Assembly: GCF_030815865.1 (NCBI RefSeq)
Contig: NZ_JAUSXI010000001.1
Coordinates: forward strand, 1,612,001 to 1,676,000
Direction of reading: 5' to 3'
DNA: 64,000 bases
From: Arthrobacter globiformis
GTDB taxonomy: Bacteria > Actinomycetota > Actinomycetes > Actinomycetales > Micrococcaceae
Part shown: piece after piece, positions 1 through 9,373 of the stretch
How positions within the stretch are numbered: position 1 is the stretch's first letter
Layout: every line of letters begins with the position of its first letter
Program-made: the position numbers and the translations under genes
Notes under the pieces: generated by a model
What the model saw: only the letters and a program-made list of their open reading frames with translations
Told to the model about the DNA's origin: nothing
Database searches by the model: none

Positions 1-657
<657 letters not shown>

Positions 658-706
658 TTCGCCTGGGCCAACTCTCCGGCCCGCGGCTGAACTGTCGAGC
701 CAAAGG

Positions 707-745
707 AGCGCCCCGCCACTCGTTTGAGTAGCGGGGCGCTTCTTT
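707..745. terminator. Hairpin terminator between convergent icd and the SRPBCC gene
   Basis: A 10-bp stem (AGCGCCCCGC pairing with GCGGGGCGCT), extended by an inner ACTC/GAGT stem with a GTTT loop, is followed on the plus strand by TCTTTGCTTG and on the minus strand by a short T-rich stretch. It lies between two convergent genes and probably stops transcription from both sides. Confidence 0.75.
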
Positions 746-776
746 GCTTGCCGGGACTGCCGGCCTGCAGATTGAC

Positions 777-1715
777 CTACCGGTCGGGAATGTCGTCGCG
801 GCGGGTGTCCGCGTGCCGGGTTTCGGTCCGCGGCTCACCGGTGTCGTCGTCCCCGTACGGGGCATCGACCGCCATGTCAGGGTCCGTGCTGACGGGCCGC
901 TCGGTTGCCGAGGCGTCGTAGGCGTCGCCTGACTCGTAGCTGCGGCCCGGCACCGCGTCCATGCCGGCCCCCTCGGAGTAGCCGGTGCTCGCGCCCGGGT
1001 CGCCGTTGCCGCCGGCTGCTGTAGTCCCCATGCCGACGCCGGCCGCTCCGGCTCCTGCGCCGGCTCCTGCGCCTGCTCCCGTTGTCCCGGCTCCCGTCGT
1101 CCCGACACCCGTTGTCCCGGCACCCGTGGTCCCGGCTCCCGTCGTCCCAACTCCCGTCGTCCCGACTCCCGTTGTCCCGTCAACGGTGCCAGCCCCCAGG
1201 CCGGTTCCCATGCCGCCGCCGCCCGTGCCGGCCGCCGTCGGACCCGTATCACCTTCCACCTCGCCACCGCTCACGCTTTCACGCCAGGCGCCAGTTTCCG
1301 TGTCGCGTTCCTCGATGAATTTCTTGAACTTTCTCAGGTCCGAGGCGACCTGCCGGGAATCGAGTCCGGTGGCCGCACCGAGCTTCTCCACCGCGGATTC
1401 GGGCTCCCACGTCAGCTCGACGTTCACCTTGGTTTCGTTGGCGCCGAGGGACTCGAACCATACAGTGCCGGCATTGCGTGGCTCATTCAGGCTCTCCCAT
1501 GTGACCCGTTGGTCCGGCTCCTGGACGGTGATCTGGGCGTCATACTCGCGCTTCACACCGGCGATGCTGGTTTCGAAATGAACAGTGGTGTCGTCGAGCT
1601 GACGGACGGCGTCGACGCCGCTCATAAAATTGGGGAAATCCTCAAACTGGGTCCATTGGTTGTAGGCCTGGCGTACGGGGACATCGACGGTGATCGATTC
1701 CTGGACAGTTGCCAT
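777..1715 (-). CDS. SRPBCC (polyketide cyclase/Coq10-like) protein with repetitive Gly/Thr tail
   Basis: 312 aa, soluble. Residues 1-145 look like an SRPBCC ligand-binding domain of the cyclase/dehydrase type (ESITVDVPVRQAYNQWTQFEDF near the start; then WESLNEPRNAGTVWFE and VELTWEPES). The rest is low complexity: residues about 175-225 hold repeats of G(V/A)GTT, then an acidic, hydrophilic end. The start ATG at 1715 has a good AAGGAG site at the usual distance. It stands alone, divergent from the catalase gene. In Arthrobacter and mycobacteria such proteins are common and of unknown function; a role with stress functions is only suggested by the neighbouring catalase. The repeat tail is encoded by 15-bp tandem units and may vary in length between strains. 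Confidence 0.8.
   Translation of the reverse strand: MATVQESITVDVPVRQAYNQWTQFEDFPNFMSGVDAVRQLDDTTVHFETSIAGVKREYDAQITVQEPDQRVTWESLNEPRNAGTVWFESLGANETKVNVELTWEPESAVEKLGAATGLDSRQVASDLRKFKKFIEERDTETGAWRESVSGGEVEGDTGPTAAGTGGGGMGTGLGAGTVDGTTGVGTTGVGTTGAGTTGAGTTGVGTTGAGTTGAGAGAGAGAGAAGVGMGTTAAGGNGDPGASTGYSEGAGMDAVPGRSYESGDAYDASATERPVSTDPDMAVDAPYGDDDTGEPRTETRHADTRRDDIPDR
1076..1180. repeat. 15-bp tandem repeat in the SRPBCC gene (7 units)
   Basis: Seven consecutive 15-bp units close to CTCCCGTTGTCCCGG on the plus strand, encoding (TTGVG/TTGAG)n on the minus strand. The unit length is a multiple of three, so copy-number change would keep the frame. Confidence 0.85.
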
Positions 1716-1987
1716 GCTAGGTTCACTCCTTCGGCGTACGGGCGGACAGCCCGTGGTTCTGATTGCCCTCGTTCGGATGGAACACCTCCAACGTAGCGGG
1801 AAGCAGTCGGCATTTGAAGAGTGAAACTAAGTCTGCTGACTATGAAGCTCAGGCAGGCCAAATGACGGCCCGCGGTTGTGGGCGGCCACTCGGTTTCGTA
1901 GGGTACTAAGCAGGCTTATCTTTCGGCCAGGTGCCCAGCGCCGAGGCCGAGCCCGGCTAGGCCGCCGTTTCGGAAAGGATCGTCTCT

Positions 1988-4204
1988 GTGCCTGAAGAAC
2001 CAGCTATCCACATCCCGGGAGCGCCGGCAGGCGAGCAGCCCGCCGTCGTCGAACCCACCACCCCGCGGGAACCGCTGCCGCCCAAGCCGGACCAGCAGGG
2101 GCCGGAAGCGGTGTCTCCGACCGGCAGCCCCACGGGTGCGCCGGAACACTCCCGGGCGCAGTCCGGCCAGTACCTGACCACCGCACAGGGGCTCCGACTG
2201 GCGGACACAGACCACTCGCTGAAGGCGGGGCCTCGGGGACCGATCCTGCTCCAGGACCACCACCTCCGGGAGAAGATCACCCACTTCGACCACGAGAGGA
2301 TTCCGGAGCGCGTGGTGCACGCTCGGGGCGCCGGTGCCCACGGCGTCTTCCGTTCGTACGGCACGGCCGCCAACATCACCCGCGCAGGCTTTCTCGCCAA
2401 GGATGTGGAAACGCCGGTGTTCGTCAGGTTCTCCACGGTCCTGGGCTCACGCGGGTCCGCTGACACCGTCCGCGACACGCGGGGATTTTCCACCAAGTTC
2501 TACACCGACGAGGGAACCTATGACCTCGTGGGCAACAACATTCCTGTGTTCTTCATCCAGGACGGAATCAAGTTCCCGGACATCGTGCACGCCGCAAAGC
2601 CGCATCCGGACCGCGAGATCCCGCAGGCCCAGAGTGCCCACGACACGTTCTGGGACTTCGTGTCCCTTCACACCGAGGCGCAGGCGCACACCATGTGGAA
2701 CATGTCCGACCGCGGGATTCCGCGCTCCTACCGAACCATGGAAGGCTTCGGCGTCCACACCTTCCGCCTGGTTGACGCCGCCGGCGCCACGACGCTCGTC
2801 AAGTTCCACTGGAAGCCGAAGCAGGGCGTGCATTCCCTGGTCTGGGAGGAGGCCCAGATCATTAACGGCATGGATCCGGACTTCCACCGGCGCGACCTGG
2901 CCGATGCGATCGAGGGCGGCGCTTACCCGGAGTGGGAGCTGGGCATCCAGACCTTCCCCGACACCGATACCCAGATGTTCGAGGGGATCGACCTGCTTGA
3001 CCCCACAAAGTTTGTGCCTGAGGAACTCGCCCCGGTGCAGCCGATCGGCCTGATGACGCTCAACGCCAACCCGGTCAACTACTTCGCGGAAACAGAGCAG
3101 GTGGCCTTCCATCCGGGGCACCTCGTCCCGGGCATTGACGTCACCAACGACCCGCTGCTGCAGGTCAGGTTGTTCTCATACCTGGACACCCAGATTTCGC
3201 GGCTTGGCGGGCCGAACTTCGCGCAGATCCCCATCAACCGACCGCAGGCTCCGGTCAACGACATGCTGCGCGACGGCATGCACCAGACCGCCGTCCACGC
3301 CGGGGTGGCGCCCTACCGGCCCAATTCCCTCGATGGTGGCTGCCCGTTCAAGGCCGGGGCAGACCTCGGGGCGTTCGTGGATGTCCCGGAAGCGGTAGCC
3401 GAGGCCATCAAGCAGCGGAAGAATCCCGCTTCCTTCGACGACCACTACAGCCAGCCCCGGCTGTTCTTCCGGAGCCTCACGCCGGTGGAACAGGACCACG
3501 TGATCCACGCCTACACGTTCGAACTGGGCAAGTGCTACGAGAAGCCGGTCCGTGAGCGCCAGCTGCTCGCGCTGGCCAACATCGATACCTCGCTGTGCGC
3601 CGCCGTGGCCCGCGGGCTCGGTATGCCCGCCCCTGAGGCCACCGAGGACGTGCCGGACGCCCAGCTTAGCCCCGCCGTGTCCCAGCTGGGGAAGACCTGG
3701 CCGGTGGCCGGCCGCGTCGTCGGAATTGTGGCGGACGAGTCCAGTGATCTGGAGGCCGTCCGGGATGCCCGCAAGGCGCTCGACGACGCCGGCATCGTGC
3801 CGCTGGTGATCGCACCTTCCGGCGGGACGCTCGGGGGAGAGTCCGACGGCGGGATCCCGGTTCAGCGGACCTACCTCACCGCCCGCTCCACCGAGTTCGA
3901 CGCGGTCATCGTGGCAGGATCCGGGGCGCCGGCGGACGATGCCGAACAGGGGCTCGACGCGAAGGCCGGAGATCCCGGTGCTTCGCTTGATCCCCGCATC
4001 GTGTTGCTGCTGTCAGAGGCCTTCCGCCACGCCAAGGCCATCGGGGCGTGGGGATCCGGCTCCGCAGGGGTGGATGCGGCCAGCATCCCGGACGATGCGG
4101 CAGGCGTGGTGCTGGGGGACAGCGCCGGGCAGGTGGTTCCGCAGATCCAAGAGCTGCTGGCCGCCCACCGGGCGTGGGAGCGGTTCCCGGCAGCTGCTTC
4201 CTGA
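1988..4204 (+). CDS. katE: Large-subunit catalase (clade 2, HPII/KatE type)
   Basis: Splits hydrogen peroxide into water and oxygen with a haem cofactor, in the cytoplasm. 738 aa, the length of large-subunit catalases. The core shows the catalytic His (VVHARGAGAHG, residue 111), the distal Asn region (NNIPVFFIQDGIKFPD) and the proximal haem Tyr region (RLFSYLDTQISRLGG). From about residue 570 to the end is the extra flavodoxin/GATase-like C-terminal domain seen in HPII (VAGRVVGIVADESSDLEAV). Start GTG at 1988 is supported by GGAAAGGA at 1972-1979. Single gene. The enzyme type is usually induced in stationary phase or stress, but no clear stress-sigma promoter could be assigned upstream. Confidence 0.95.
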   Translation: MPEEPAIHIPGAPAGEQPAVVEPTTPREPLPPKPDQQGPEAVSPTGSPTGAPEHSRAQSGQYLTTAQGLRLADTDHSLKAGPRGPILLQDHHLREKITHFDHERIPERVVHARGAGAHGVFRSYGTAANITRAGFLAKDVETPVFVRFSTVLGSRGSADTVRDTRGFSTKFYTDEGTYDLVGNNIPVFFIQDGIKFPDIVHAAKPHPDREIPQAQSAHDTFWDFVSLHTEAQAHTMWNMSDRGIPRSYRTMEGFGVHTFRLVDAAGATTLVKFHWKPKQGVHSLVWEEAQIINGMDPDFHRRDLADAIEGGAYPEWELGIQTFPDTDTQMFEGIDLLDPTKFVPEELAPVQPIGLMTLNANPVNYFAETEQVAFHPGHLVPGIDVTNDPLLQVRLFSYLDTQISRLGGPNFAQIPINRPQAPVNDMLRDGMHQTAVHAGVAPYRPNSLDGGCPFKAGADLGAFVDVPEAVAEAIKQRKNPASFDDHYSQPRLFFRSLTPVEQDHVIHAYTFELGKCYEKPVRERQLLALANIDTSLCAAVARGLGMPAPEATEDVPDAQLSPAVSQLGKTWPVAGRVVGIVADESSDLEAVRDARKALDDAGIVPLVIAPSGGTLGGESDGGIPVQRTYLTARSTEFDAVIVAGSGAPADDAEQGLDAKAGDPGASLDPRIVLLLSEAFRHAKAIGAWGSGSAGVDAASIPDDAAGVVLGDSAGQVVPQIQELLAAHRAWERFPAAAS

Positions 4205-4229
4205 CGGGGTAAGAAGCTTCGGATCGAGT

Positions 4230-4270
4230 AAGAACAAGGGCTGGTCCCCGGGGGACTAGTCCTTGTTCTT
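4230..4270. terminator. Hairpin between convergent katE and lipoprotein gene
   Basis: AAGAACAAGG (4230-4239) pairs with CCTTGTTCTT (4261-4270), with a further near-complementary inner part CTGGTCC/GGACTAG. The right arm overlaps the last codons of the minus-strand lipoprotein gene (stop at 4256-4258). Both flanks read as T-rich on the relevant strand, fitting a shared terminator. Confidence 0.6.
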
Positions 4271-4792
4271 GCCCGAACCCTTGTCCTTGCTCCCCTCCGA
4301 GCTGCCCTTGCCGGAGTTGTCCTGCCGTCCGCTGTTCGCGGGAGCCGGCACGGGGGCAGGGGCGGGAGTCGGGGCCACCACTGCGGGCGCAGTCGTCGGT
4401 GAGGGTTTCGGGGCTGCCGTGGGCTTCGCGGCGGCAGCCTGGGCAGCAGCTTCCGCAGCCGCCTTTTTGGCTGCCTGCGCTGCCGTGAGGTCGGCCCGCA
4501 CGGAGTTGATGGCCGCCGTTATGCTCCGGTGGCGTTTGAAGGAAACCTGCCCGGCAGCCGCCGCAGCATCCAGATCAGAGGACAGACGGTCCAGGGACTT
4601 CAGGGCGGCGGCAGGGTTGCTTCCCGCAGCAGACCTGGTGACCTCCAGGACCAGCTGCTGAAACTTTGCAGCCGCGTTCGTCTCGAGCTCCGGGGCGGCG
4701 CCGGCGCAGCCTGCCAGTCCGGCTGCCAATATGCACCCGGTGAGGACTGTCATCGCCCGGCGCCACACGGCCGGTGCCCGGCTTGGGCTCAT
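4256..4792 (-). CDS. Ala/Pro-rich lipoprotein, operon partner of Ser/Thr kinase
   Basis: 178 aa, no recognised family. The N-terminus has a basic region, a hydrophobic stretch and a lipobox (LAGC near residue 29), so it should be exported and lipid-anchored. The middle is Ala-rich and helical with a KKAAAEAAAQAAAAK stretch; then comes a Pro/Ala-rich part and a Lys/Gly/Ser tail ending GSGKNKD. Its ATG overlaps the TGA of the upstream kinase gene (ATGA, 4789-4792), so the two are translationally coupled. That pairing hints that the lipoprotein works with the kinase, for instance as an extracytoplasmic partner; this is inference from position only. Confidence 0.75.
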   Translation of the reverse strand: MSPSRAPAVWRRAMTVLTGCILAAGLAGCAGAAPELETNAAAKFQQLVLEVTRSAAGSNPAAALKSLDRLSSDLDAAAAAGQVSFKRHRSITAAINSVRADLTAAQAAKKAAAEAAAQAAAAKPTAAPKPSPTTAPAVVAPTPAPAPVPAPANSGRQDNSGKGSSEGSKDKGSGKNKD

Positions 4793-5997
4793 GGTTCAAC
4801 GCTCCTTTGGAGCTCCACGAGATGGTCGCCCAAGGTGCCGCTCACGCTGGGGTAAGGAACGACGTCGGGCGTTACAGCTGAATTGGCGGCGACGGTCACG
4901 GCGGCGGCTCCGCCCAGCAGGACTGCCGCAGCAAGGGCGGCGCCAATGCGAAAGCGCCGGCTCCGGCGTTTCGTGCCTGCCGCGCGGCTGCTCCGGCCGG
5001 AAGTAGCTGACCTGGCCGGTGTCTTGGCTGTTGTTTTGGCGGTGGTCTGCGTCGCAGAAAGCCCGACCGGAAGAATCGACGGCGGCCGCGACGGGAGTGC
5101 GGGGAGAACGCGGGTGTGCTCCTCGGCCAGGTCTCCGGGAACGGAATCCGGTGAAACGAGGGCGTGCCGAAGAGCCACTTCCAGATCAGCGGCGGAAGGC
5201 CGCTCCAGCGGGTCGAGGGCGGTCATGGAGGCCAGCAGGTGCTGCCATTGTGTGGGCAGGTCGGCAGGGATTTCAGGGGCCCGATGCAACCGGGCCACCG
5301 CCGATTCCACCGCGCCGCCCGGATACTCCATCGTGCCCTTGATGCATTCAAGCAGCACGAGGCCGAGCGAATAGATGTCTGACGCGGGCGAAAGTGGGGA
5401 GCCCATCGCCTGCTCAGGGCTCAGGTACGCTGCTGTGCCCACCATGGTGCCGGTGGCCGTGAGGCGGGTCCCGTCCACGATCCGCGCAATGCCGAAGTCC
5501 GTCAGTTTGGGCCGCACCGGCTCGCCGGGACGAACCTGGATGAGGAGAATGTTGGCGGGTTTGATGTCGCGGTGGATGATGCCCAGCCCATGAACGTAGG
5601 CTAGGGCATCCGCGATCCCGGCGCCGATGACGGACAGTTCCTCGAGCGGAACCCGGCTGTGCCGGAGGCGGCTGCGCAGGTCCTGCCCATCCACGAGTTC
5701 CATGGTGAGGAAGGGCCTGGGCTGGTCCGGGACGCGGGTATCCACGCCGGCGTCGAAAAGCGTGACAAGGCTGGGATGGTTCAGCGTCGCCAGGAGCCGG
5801 ATCTCGGCTTCCTGGCGTTTGAGTTCATCGGCATCTGCGGCTTGGGGGGCGAAAAGCTTCAGGGCCACGTCCCTGCCGAGGTTCTGGTCCCTGGCAGTAT
5901 AGACCGACGACATCCCGCCGCGTCCGATCACCCCACCCAGCAGGTAGCGCCCGCCCAGTACCTCCGTTGTCACCCCGCTGTGCGTTTCTTTCAACAC
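4789..5997 (-). CDS. Transmembrane Ser/Thr protein kinase (PknB-like)
   Basis: 402 aa. Kinase domain at about residues 18-270: glycine loop GRGGMSSVY (25-33), ATP-binding Lys47 (ALKLF), catalytic HRDIKPANILL, DFGIAR, and activation loop TGTMVGTAAYLSPEQ. A basic juxtamembrane linker is followed by one membrane span (IGAALAAAVLLGGAAAVTVA, about 350-370) and only about 35 outside residues, without PASTA repeats. Start GTG at 5997 is preceded by AAGGA. It is the first gene of a two-gene unit with the lipoprotein. Substrates cannot be told from sequence. The short outer part suggests that any signal is sensed by a partner protein. Confidence 0.9.
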   Translation of the reverse strand: MLKETHSGVTTEVLGGRYLLGGVIGRGGMSSVYTARDQNLGRDVALKLFAPQAADADELKRQEAEIRLLATLNHPSLVTLFDAGVDTRVPDQPRPFLTMELVDGQDLRSRLRHSRVPLEELSVIGAGIADALAYVHGLGIIHRDIKPANILLIQVRPGEPVRPKLTDFGIARIVDGTRLTATGTMVGTAAYLSPEQAMGSPLSPASDIYSLGLVLLECIKGTMEYPGGAVESAVARLHRAPEIPADLPTQWQHLLASMTALDPLERPSAADLEVALRHALVSPDSVPGDLAEEHTRVLPALPSRPPSILPVGLSATQTTAKTTAKTPARSATSGRSSRAAGTKRRSRRFRIGAALAAAVLLGGAAAVTVAANSAVTPDVVPYPSVSGTLGDHLVELQRSVEP

Positions 5998-6084
5998 GTT
6001 GCCGTCCTTCTCAGTTCTGGCTCGGTGTTAAGAGTAATACGTCTACTTACTAATTGAGGTCGCTGGTTGATTTCCTGGGAGTGG

Positions 6085-6140
6085 CCCGGTTCCCGAACGC
6101 CCGGTTCCCGAACGCCCGGTTCCCGAACGCCCGGTTCCCG
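6085..6140. repeat. 15-bp tandem repeat between kinase and surface-protein genes
   Basis: Three full copies of a 15-bp unit (CCCGGTTCCCGAACG) and a partial fourth copy lie in the 271-bp gap between 5998 and 6268. The rest of the gap holds the upstream region of the kinase gene and no gene that could be supported. Confidence 0.85.
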
Positions 6141-6268
6141 GCGGGCGGGGGCGCGGCTTGCGGGCGCGAGGCTTCGCCGGCGGCCCGGCACCCGGTAGTC
6201 CAGAGGACTGCCGCGATGCGGACCGCCGACGAAGGGCGGTTATTCCTGTCCGGACAGGATCCGGACCG

Positions 6269-7966
6269 TTAGGCCTTCTTCCTGCGGATCACCAGCAGCG
6301 CGCCGATGGCGAGCAGGACCAGGGCGACTGGCAGCAGTCCAGCGTCGGCTCCGGTGTTGGCGAGCATCTGCTGTGCAGTGGCCATGTTGCCCGTGGCCAC
6401 GTTTGCCGTGTTTGCGGTGTTTGCGGTGTTGGCCGATGCAGAGGCGCCTGTTGTCAGGGAGCCGGCGGGCAGGATGGCAGCACCCGAAGTCGTGGTCACA
6501 GTGCCATTGTCCGTGCCAGTTGCGGTGTCGGTGCCAGTTGCGGCTCCACCGGTGGTGTCCGTGCCGGTGCCACTACCGTCGGTGCCGGTCGTCGCGGTTC
6601 CGTCTGTGGCGTCGGTGCCGTCGGTTCCGGTTCCGTCTGTGGCGGTTCCATCAGTGCCCGTGCCGTCGGTTCCGGTTCCGTCTGTGGCGGTTCCATCAGT
6701 GCCCGTGCCGTCGGTTCCGGTTCCGGCTCCATCGGTACCGGTTCCATCCGTTCCGTCACCCGGATCGGAGCCGTTGCCGGTTCCATCACCGGGATCAGCG
6801 GCAGGCGGCGTTGTCACAGTTCCTGCGCCAAGTCCGATGCCCAAGTCGACACCCAGGTCCACGGATGCATCAGTCACCGTGCCGAGCCCGAGGTCAACGG
6901 TGCCTTCAGCACCACTTCCCAAAGAACCCGTGTTGCCGAGGTTGACGTCGAGTGCGGCTGCCACGTCTGCGGCCGGAGTCGTGCTACCAGTTCCCGTGGT
7001 GTTTCCGAGGTTCACGTCGACCAGGGCTGCGACGTCGGCGGTGGGAACAGTGGTGTCGGTTCCCGTGCCGGTGGTGTTGCCGAGGTTGACGTCGACCAGG
7101 GCTGCGACGTCGGCGGTGGGAACAGTGGTGTCGGTTCCCGTCACTGTGGTGTTGCCGAGGTTGACGTCGAGTGCGGCTGCTACGTCTGCGGCGGGAACAG
7201 TGGTGTCGGTTCCCGTCACCGCGGTGTTGCCGAGGTTGACGTCGAGTGCGGCTGCCACGTTGGCGGTGGGAACAGTGGTGTCGGTTCCCGTCACTGTGGT
7301 GTTGCCGAGGTTGACGTCGACCAGGGCTGCCACGTTGGCGGCGGGAACAGTGGTGTCGGTTCCCGTCACTGTGGTGTTGCCGAGGTTGACGTCGACCAGG
7401 GCTGCCACGTCTGCGGCGGGAACAGTGGTGTCGGTTCCCGTCACTGTGGTGTTGCCGAGGTTGACGTCTGCGGCGGCTGCCACGTTGGCGGCGGGAACAG
7501 TGGTGTCCGTTCCCGTCACTGCGGTGTTGCCGAGGTTGACGTCGACCACGGCGGCGCCGTCGGCTACGGGAGCAGCCGGGGTGGTACCCGTCGTCGTGTT
7601 GCCGAGGTGTACGTCGACCACGGCGGTGGCGTCAGACGCAGGAGCAGTCGTCCCAGTTCCCGTTCCCGTGCCACCGAGATTGACGTCGACCAGGGCGGTG
7701 GCGGCCGGTGCCACGGCGGCAGTGCTGCCGTTCGAGGTACCCGTGTTGAGGTCGGCATTGACGTTGACCGCGGAAGAATTCGACGGCGCTGGGCCACCCA
7801 GCAGACCCAGCGACGTCGAAGCATTTAGGTCCGCTGAAGCGGTTTCAGACGCGATGTTGACCGCGCCCGTGGCAGTGGTATCCGCGCTCGCCGCGGTTGC
7901 GCCGAGGGCAAGTAGCCCGCCGGCAAAGAGGGTGCCTAATAGGCCCCTGCGAACTGTCTGGTGCAT
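6269..7966 (-). CDS. Repetitive cell-wall protein with LANTG sorting signal
   Basis: 565 aa. Signal peptide at residues 1-28 (LLGTLFAGGLLALGATAASA). Residues about 70-350 hold 11 repeats around a (V/L)DV(N/H)LG(N/G) core, mostly 25 residues apart (75 bp), with the motif TGTDTTVP between cores. A Gly/Thr/Asp-rich region follows (GTDGTGTDGT). The C-terminus is a classic sorting signal: LANTG, a hydrophobic span (LPVALVLLAIGALLVI) and RRKKA. LAxTG motifs are typical class E sortase substrates in high-GC actinobacteria, so it should be linked to peptidoglycan. No sortase gene is in the window. The start has CAGGAGA upstream. Function unknown. The Asp-rich cores could bind metal ions, which is a guess. 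Confidence 0.8.
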   Translation of the reverse strand: MHQTVRRGLLGTLFAGGLLALGATAASADTTATGAVNIASETASADLNASTSLGLLGGPAPSNSSAVNVNADLNTGTSNGSTAAVAPAATALVDVNLGGTGTGTGTTAPASDATAVVDVHLGNTTTGTTPAAPVADGAAVVDVNLGNTAVTGTDTTVPAANVAAAADVNLGNTTVTGTDTTVPAADVAALVDVNLGNTTVTGTDTTVPAANVAALVDVNLGNTTVTGTDTTVPTANVAAALDVNLGNTAVTGTDTTVPAADVAAALDVNLGNTTVTGTDTTVPTADVAALVDVNLGNTTGTGTDTTVPTADVAALVDVNLGNTTGTGSTTPAADVAAALDVNLGNTGSLGSGAEGTVDLGLGTVTDASVDLGVDLGIGLGAGTVTTPPAADPGDGTGNGSDPGDGTDGTGTDGAGTGTDGTGTDGTATDGTGTDGTGTDGTATDGTGTDGTDATDGTATTGTDGSGTGTDTTGGAATGTDTATGTDNGTVTTTSGAAILPAGSLTTGASASANTANTANTANVATGNMATAQQMLANTGADAGLLPVALVLLAIGALLVIRRKKA

Positions 7967-8053
7967 TGTGATGTCTCCTGAAAAGTTGTTGTCAGGTGCT
8001 CATGGCAACCTGATTGGCCGTGTGTCTGCCGCAGGGAGGCAGAAGGGGCCCAA

Positions 8054-9250
8054 CTAGTCAGGAGAGGAGCCGGGGTCGATGGCCACCGGCGAAGGAACAT
8101 GCTGAAGGGGTCCGCTGACAGGGACAAAGCCCATGAGCGGCAGGTATTCAAAGGGGCTGTTCAGCCAGGCGGCCGAAGCGGAAGGGCCACCGGATGACGT
8201 GCCGCTTCCCGAGCCCGAGGCCGGAGCCGGAAGCAACGCCTCCGGTGATGGCGTGCGGTCTTCACCGGATGGCGAGTCTCCGCCGGCGGGAACCTCAGGG
8301 GCGGATCCCGTGGGGTTGGCAGCTTTCGGCGCAACAGGGTGGCTGAAATGAGCAGGTGATCCGACGGCCGGGTGGACAGGCAGCGCGGACGCCACAGAGG
8401 GCCCGGCGACGATGCCAAGCGAGGCCTCTGGACTTGTGGAAATTTGCCTCGTTTCGGCGAGGTCGACTGCGGGTAGCCATTCTGGAACCGCGACAGCACC
8501 CGCCACGACGTCCCTGACGGGCACGGTGATCGGTGCCGTGAGAGGAGGTGCCTGGCTGGGCACGTCAGTGACCGTCTCGACGGGAAGCTCGACAGTATCA
8601 GTCGCCGGGCTCACGACGTCGGTTACTGGTTCCACGACCTCGGCTACTGGCTTAACGGCCTCAGCCACAGGCTTCACGATAGTTTCGGCCGTGTCCGTCA
8701 GCGCTCCATCAGCAACGGAGGCTACGGGGCCGGTAACTCCAGCCACGGTGTCATCAGGAAGCGCCTCGCCCATAGGCTGTCCGCCGAGAGCGGCGTCAGC
8801 GGGCTCCACAATGTCCGCCACAACCGGAGAAACGACGGCGACAGGTGGCGCGGGCATGGAAGGAACGGGAGTCACAGGTGGCGTCGCAACCACCGTAGCC
8901 TGTTCGGCCGGCGCCGGCGCAACCGTAGCCGGAAATGATGCCGGGAGGGCAGCCGGATCGACGGCCGGAAGCGGCAGGGGAGCTACAGCCGGCGTGGGCT
9001 GAGCAACGACGCCGGCTTCATGTGCTTTCGGGGAGACCAGCGCGCCAACGCTCCCCGCCACGCTGTCCGTACTGCCTTTGACGGACGAGACGGCCGAGGA
9101 AATGCTGCCGGCCAGCACATCAGTTCCGTGTGAATTATCGGCGTCGGCCGCCGGGGCGGATACCGCCAGCCAGGCCGCAGCAGCCGCGCCGGCCAAAAGA
9201 ACCGGGCGCAAAGGGCGCAGCGCAGACCACGACAAAGCCGCAATGGTCAT
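8054..9250 (-). CDS. Secreted Ala/Pro/Val-rich protein of unknown function
   Basis: About 398 aa from ATG 9250, chosen because a GGGGGTGG stretch lies just upstream; an in-frame ATG at 9265 would add five residues. The N-terminus is a signal peptide (SALRPLRPVLLAGAAAAAWLAVSAPA) and the mature protein starts near ADADNSHG. The body is low complexity, rich in Ala, Pro and Val, with a repeated VKPVAEAVKPVAEVVEPV-like section. There is no sorting motif or second membrane span, so it is probably released or loosely wall-bound. It lies 87 bp upstream of the LANTG surface-protein gene on the same strand, so both may be made together. Confidence 0.65.
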   Translation of the reverse strand: MTIAALSWSALRPLRPVLLAGAAAAAWLAVSAPAADADNSHGTDVLAGSISSAVSSVKGSTDSVAGSVGALVSPKAHEAGVVAQPTPAVAPLPLPAVDPAALPASFPATVAPAPAEQATVVATPPVTPVPSMPAPPVAVVSPVVADIVEPADAALGGQPMGEALPDDTVAGVTGPVASVADGALTDTAETIVKPVAEAVKPVAEVVEPVTDVVSPATDTVELPVETVTDVPSQAPPLTAPITVPVRDVVAGAVAVPEWLPAVDLAETRQISTSPEASLGIVAGPSVASALPVHPAVGSPAHFSHPVAPKAANPTGSAPEVPAGGDSPSGEDRTPSPEALLPAPASGSGSGTSSGGPSASAAWLNSPFEYLPLMGFVPVSGPLQHVPSPVAIDPGSSPD

Positions 9251-9373
9251 GCTTACCACCCCCAAAGCCCATCGAGTGAACCGACGATCGACTACAGCCT
9301 AAGCCTGCCCCAAAGTGAGAGTCCAGACCCGGGAGAATAATTCTTCCGATTCGATGAAAGGCCGGAAGGCTCC

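Noticed and set aside
1891..1910. GGGTAC as a SigB-type -10 box for katE
   Set aside because: No GTTT-like -35 at a proper distance; the closest lies 22 bp away. It is too weak to report.
6158..8057. Two long open frames on the plus strand opposite the LANTG protein gene
   Set aside because: They arise from the 75-bp repeats read on the other strand. Only the minus strand gives a signal peptide and a sorting signal.
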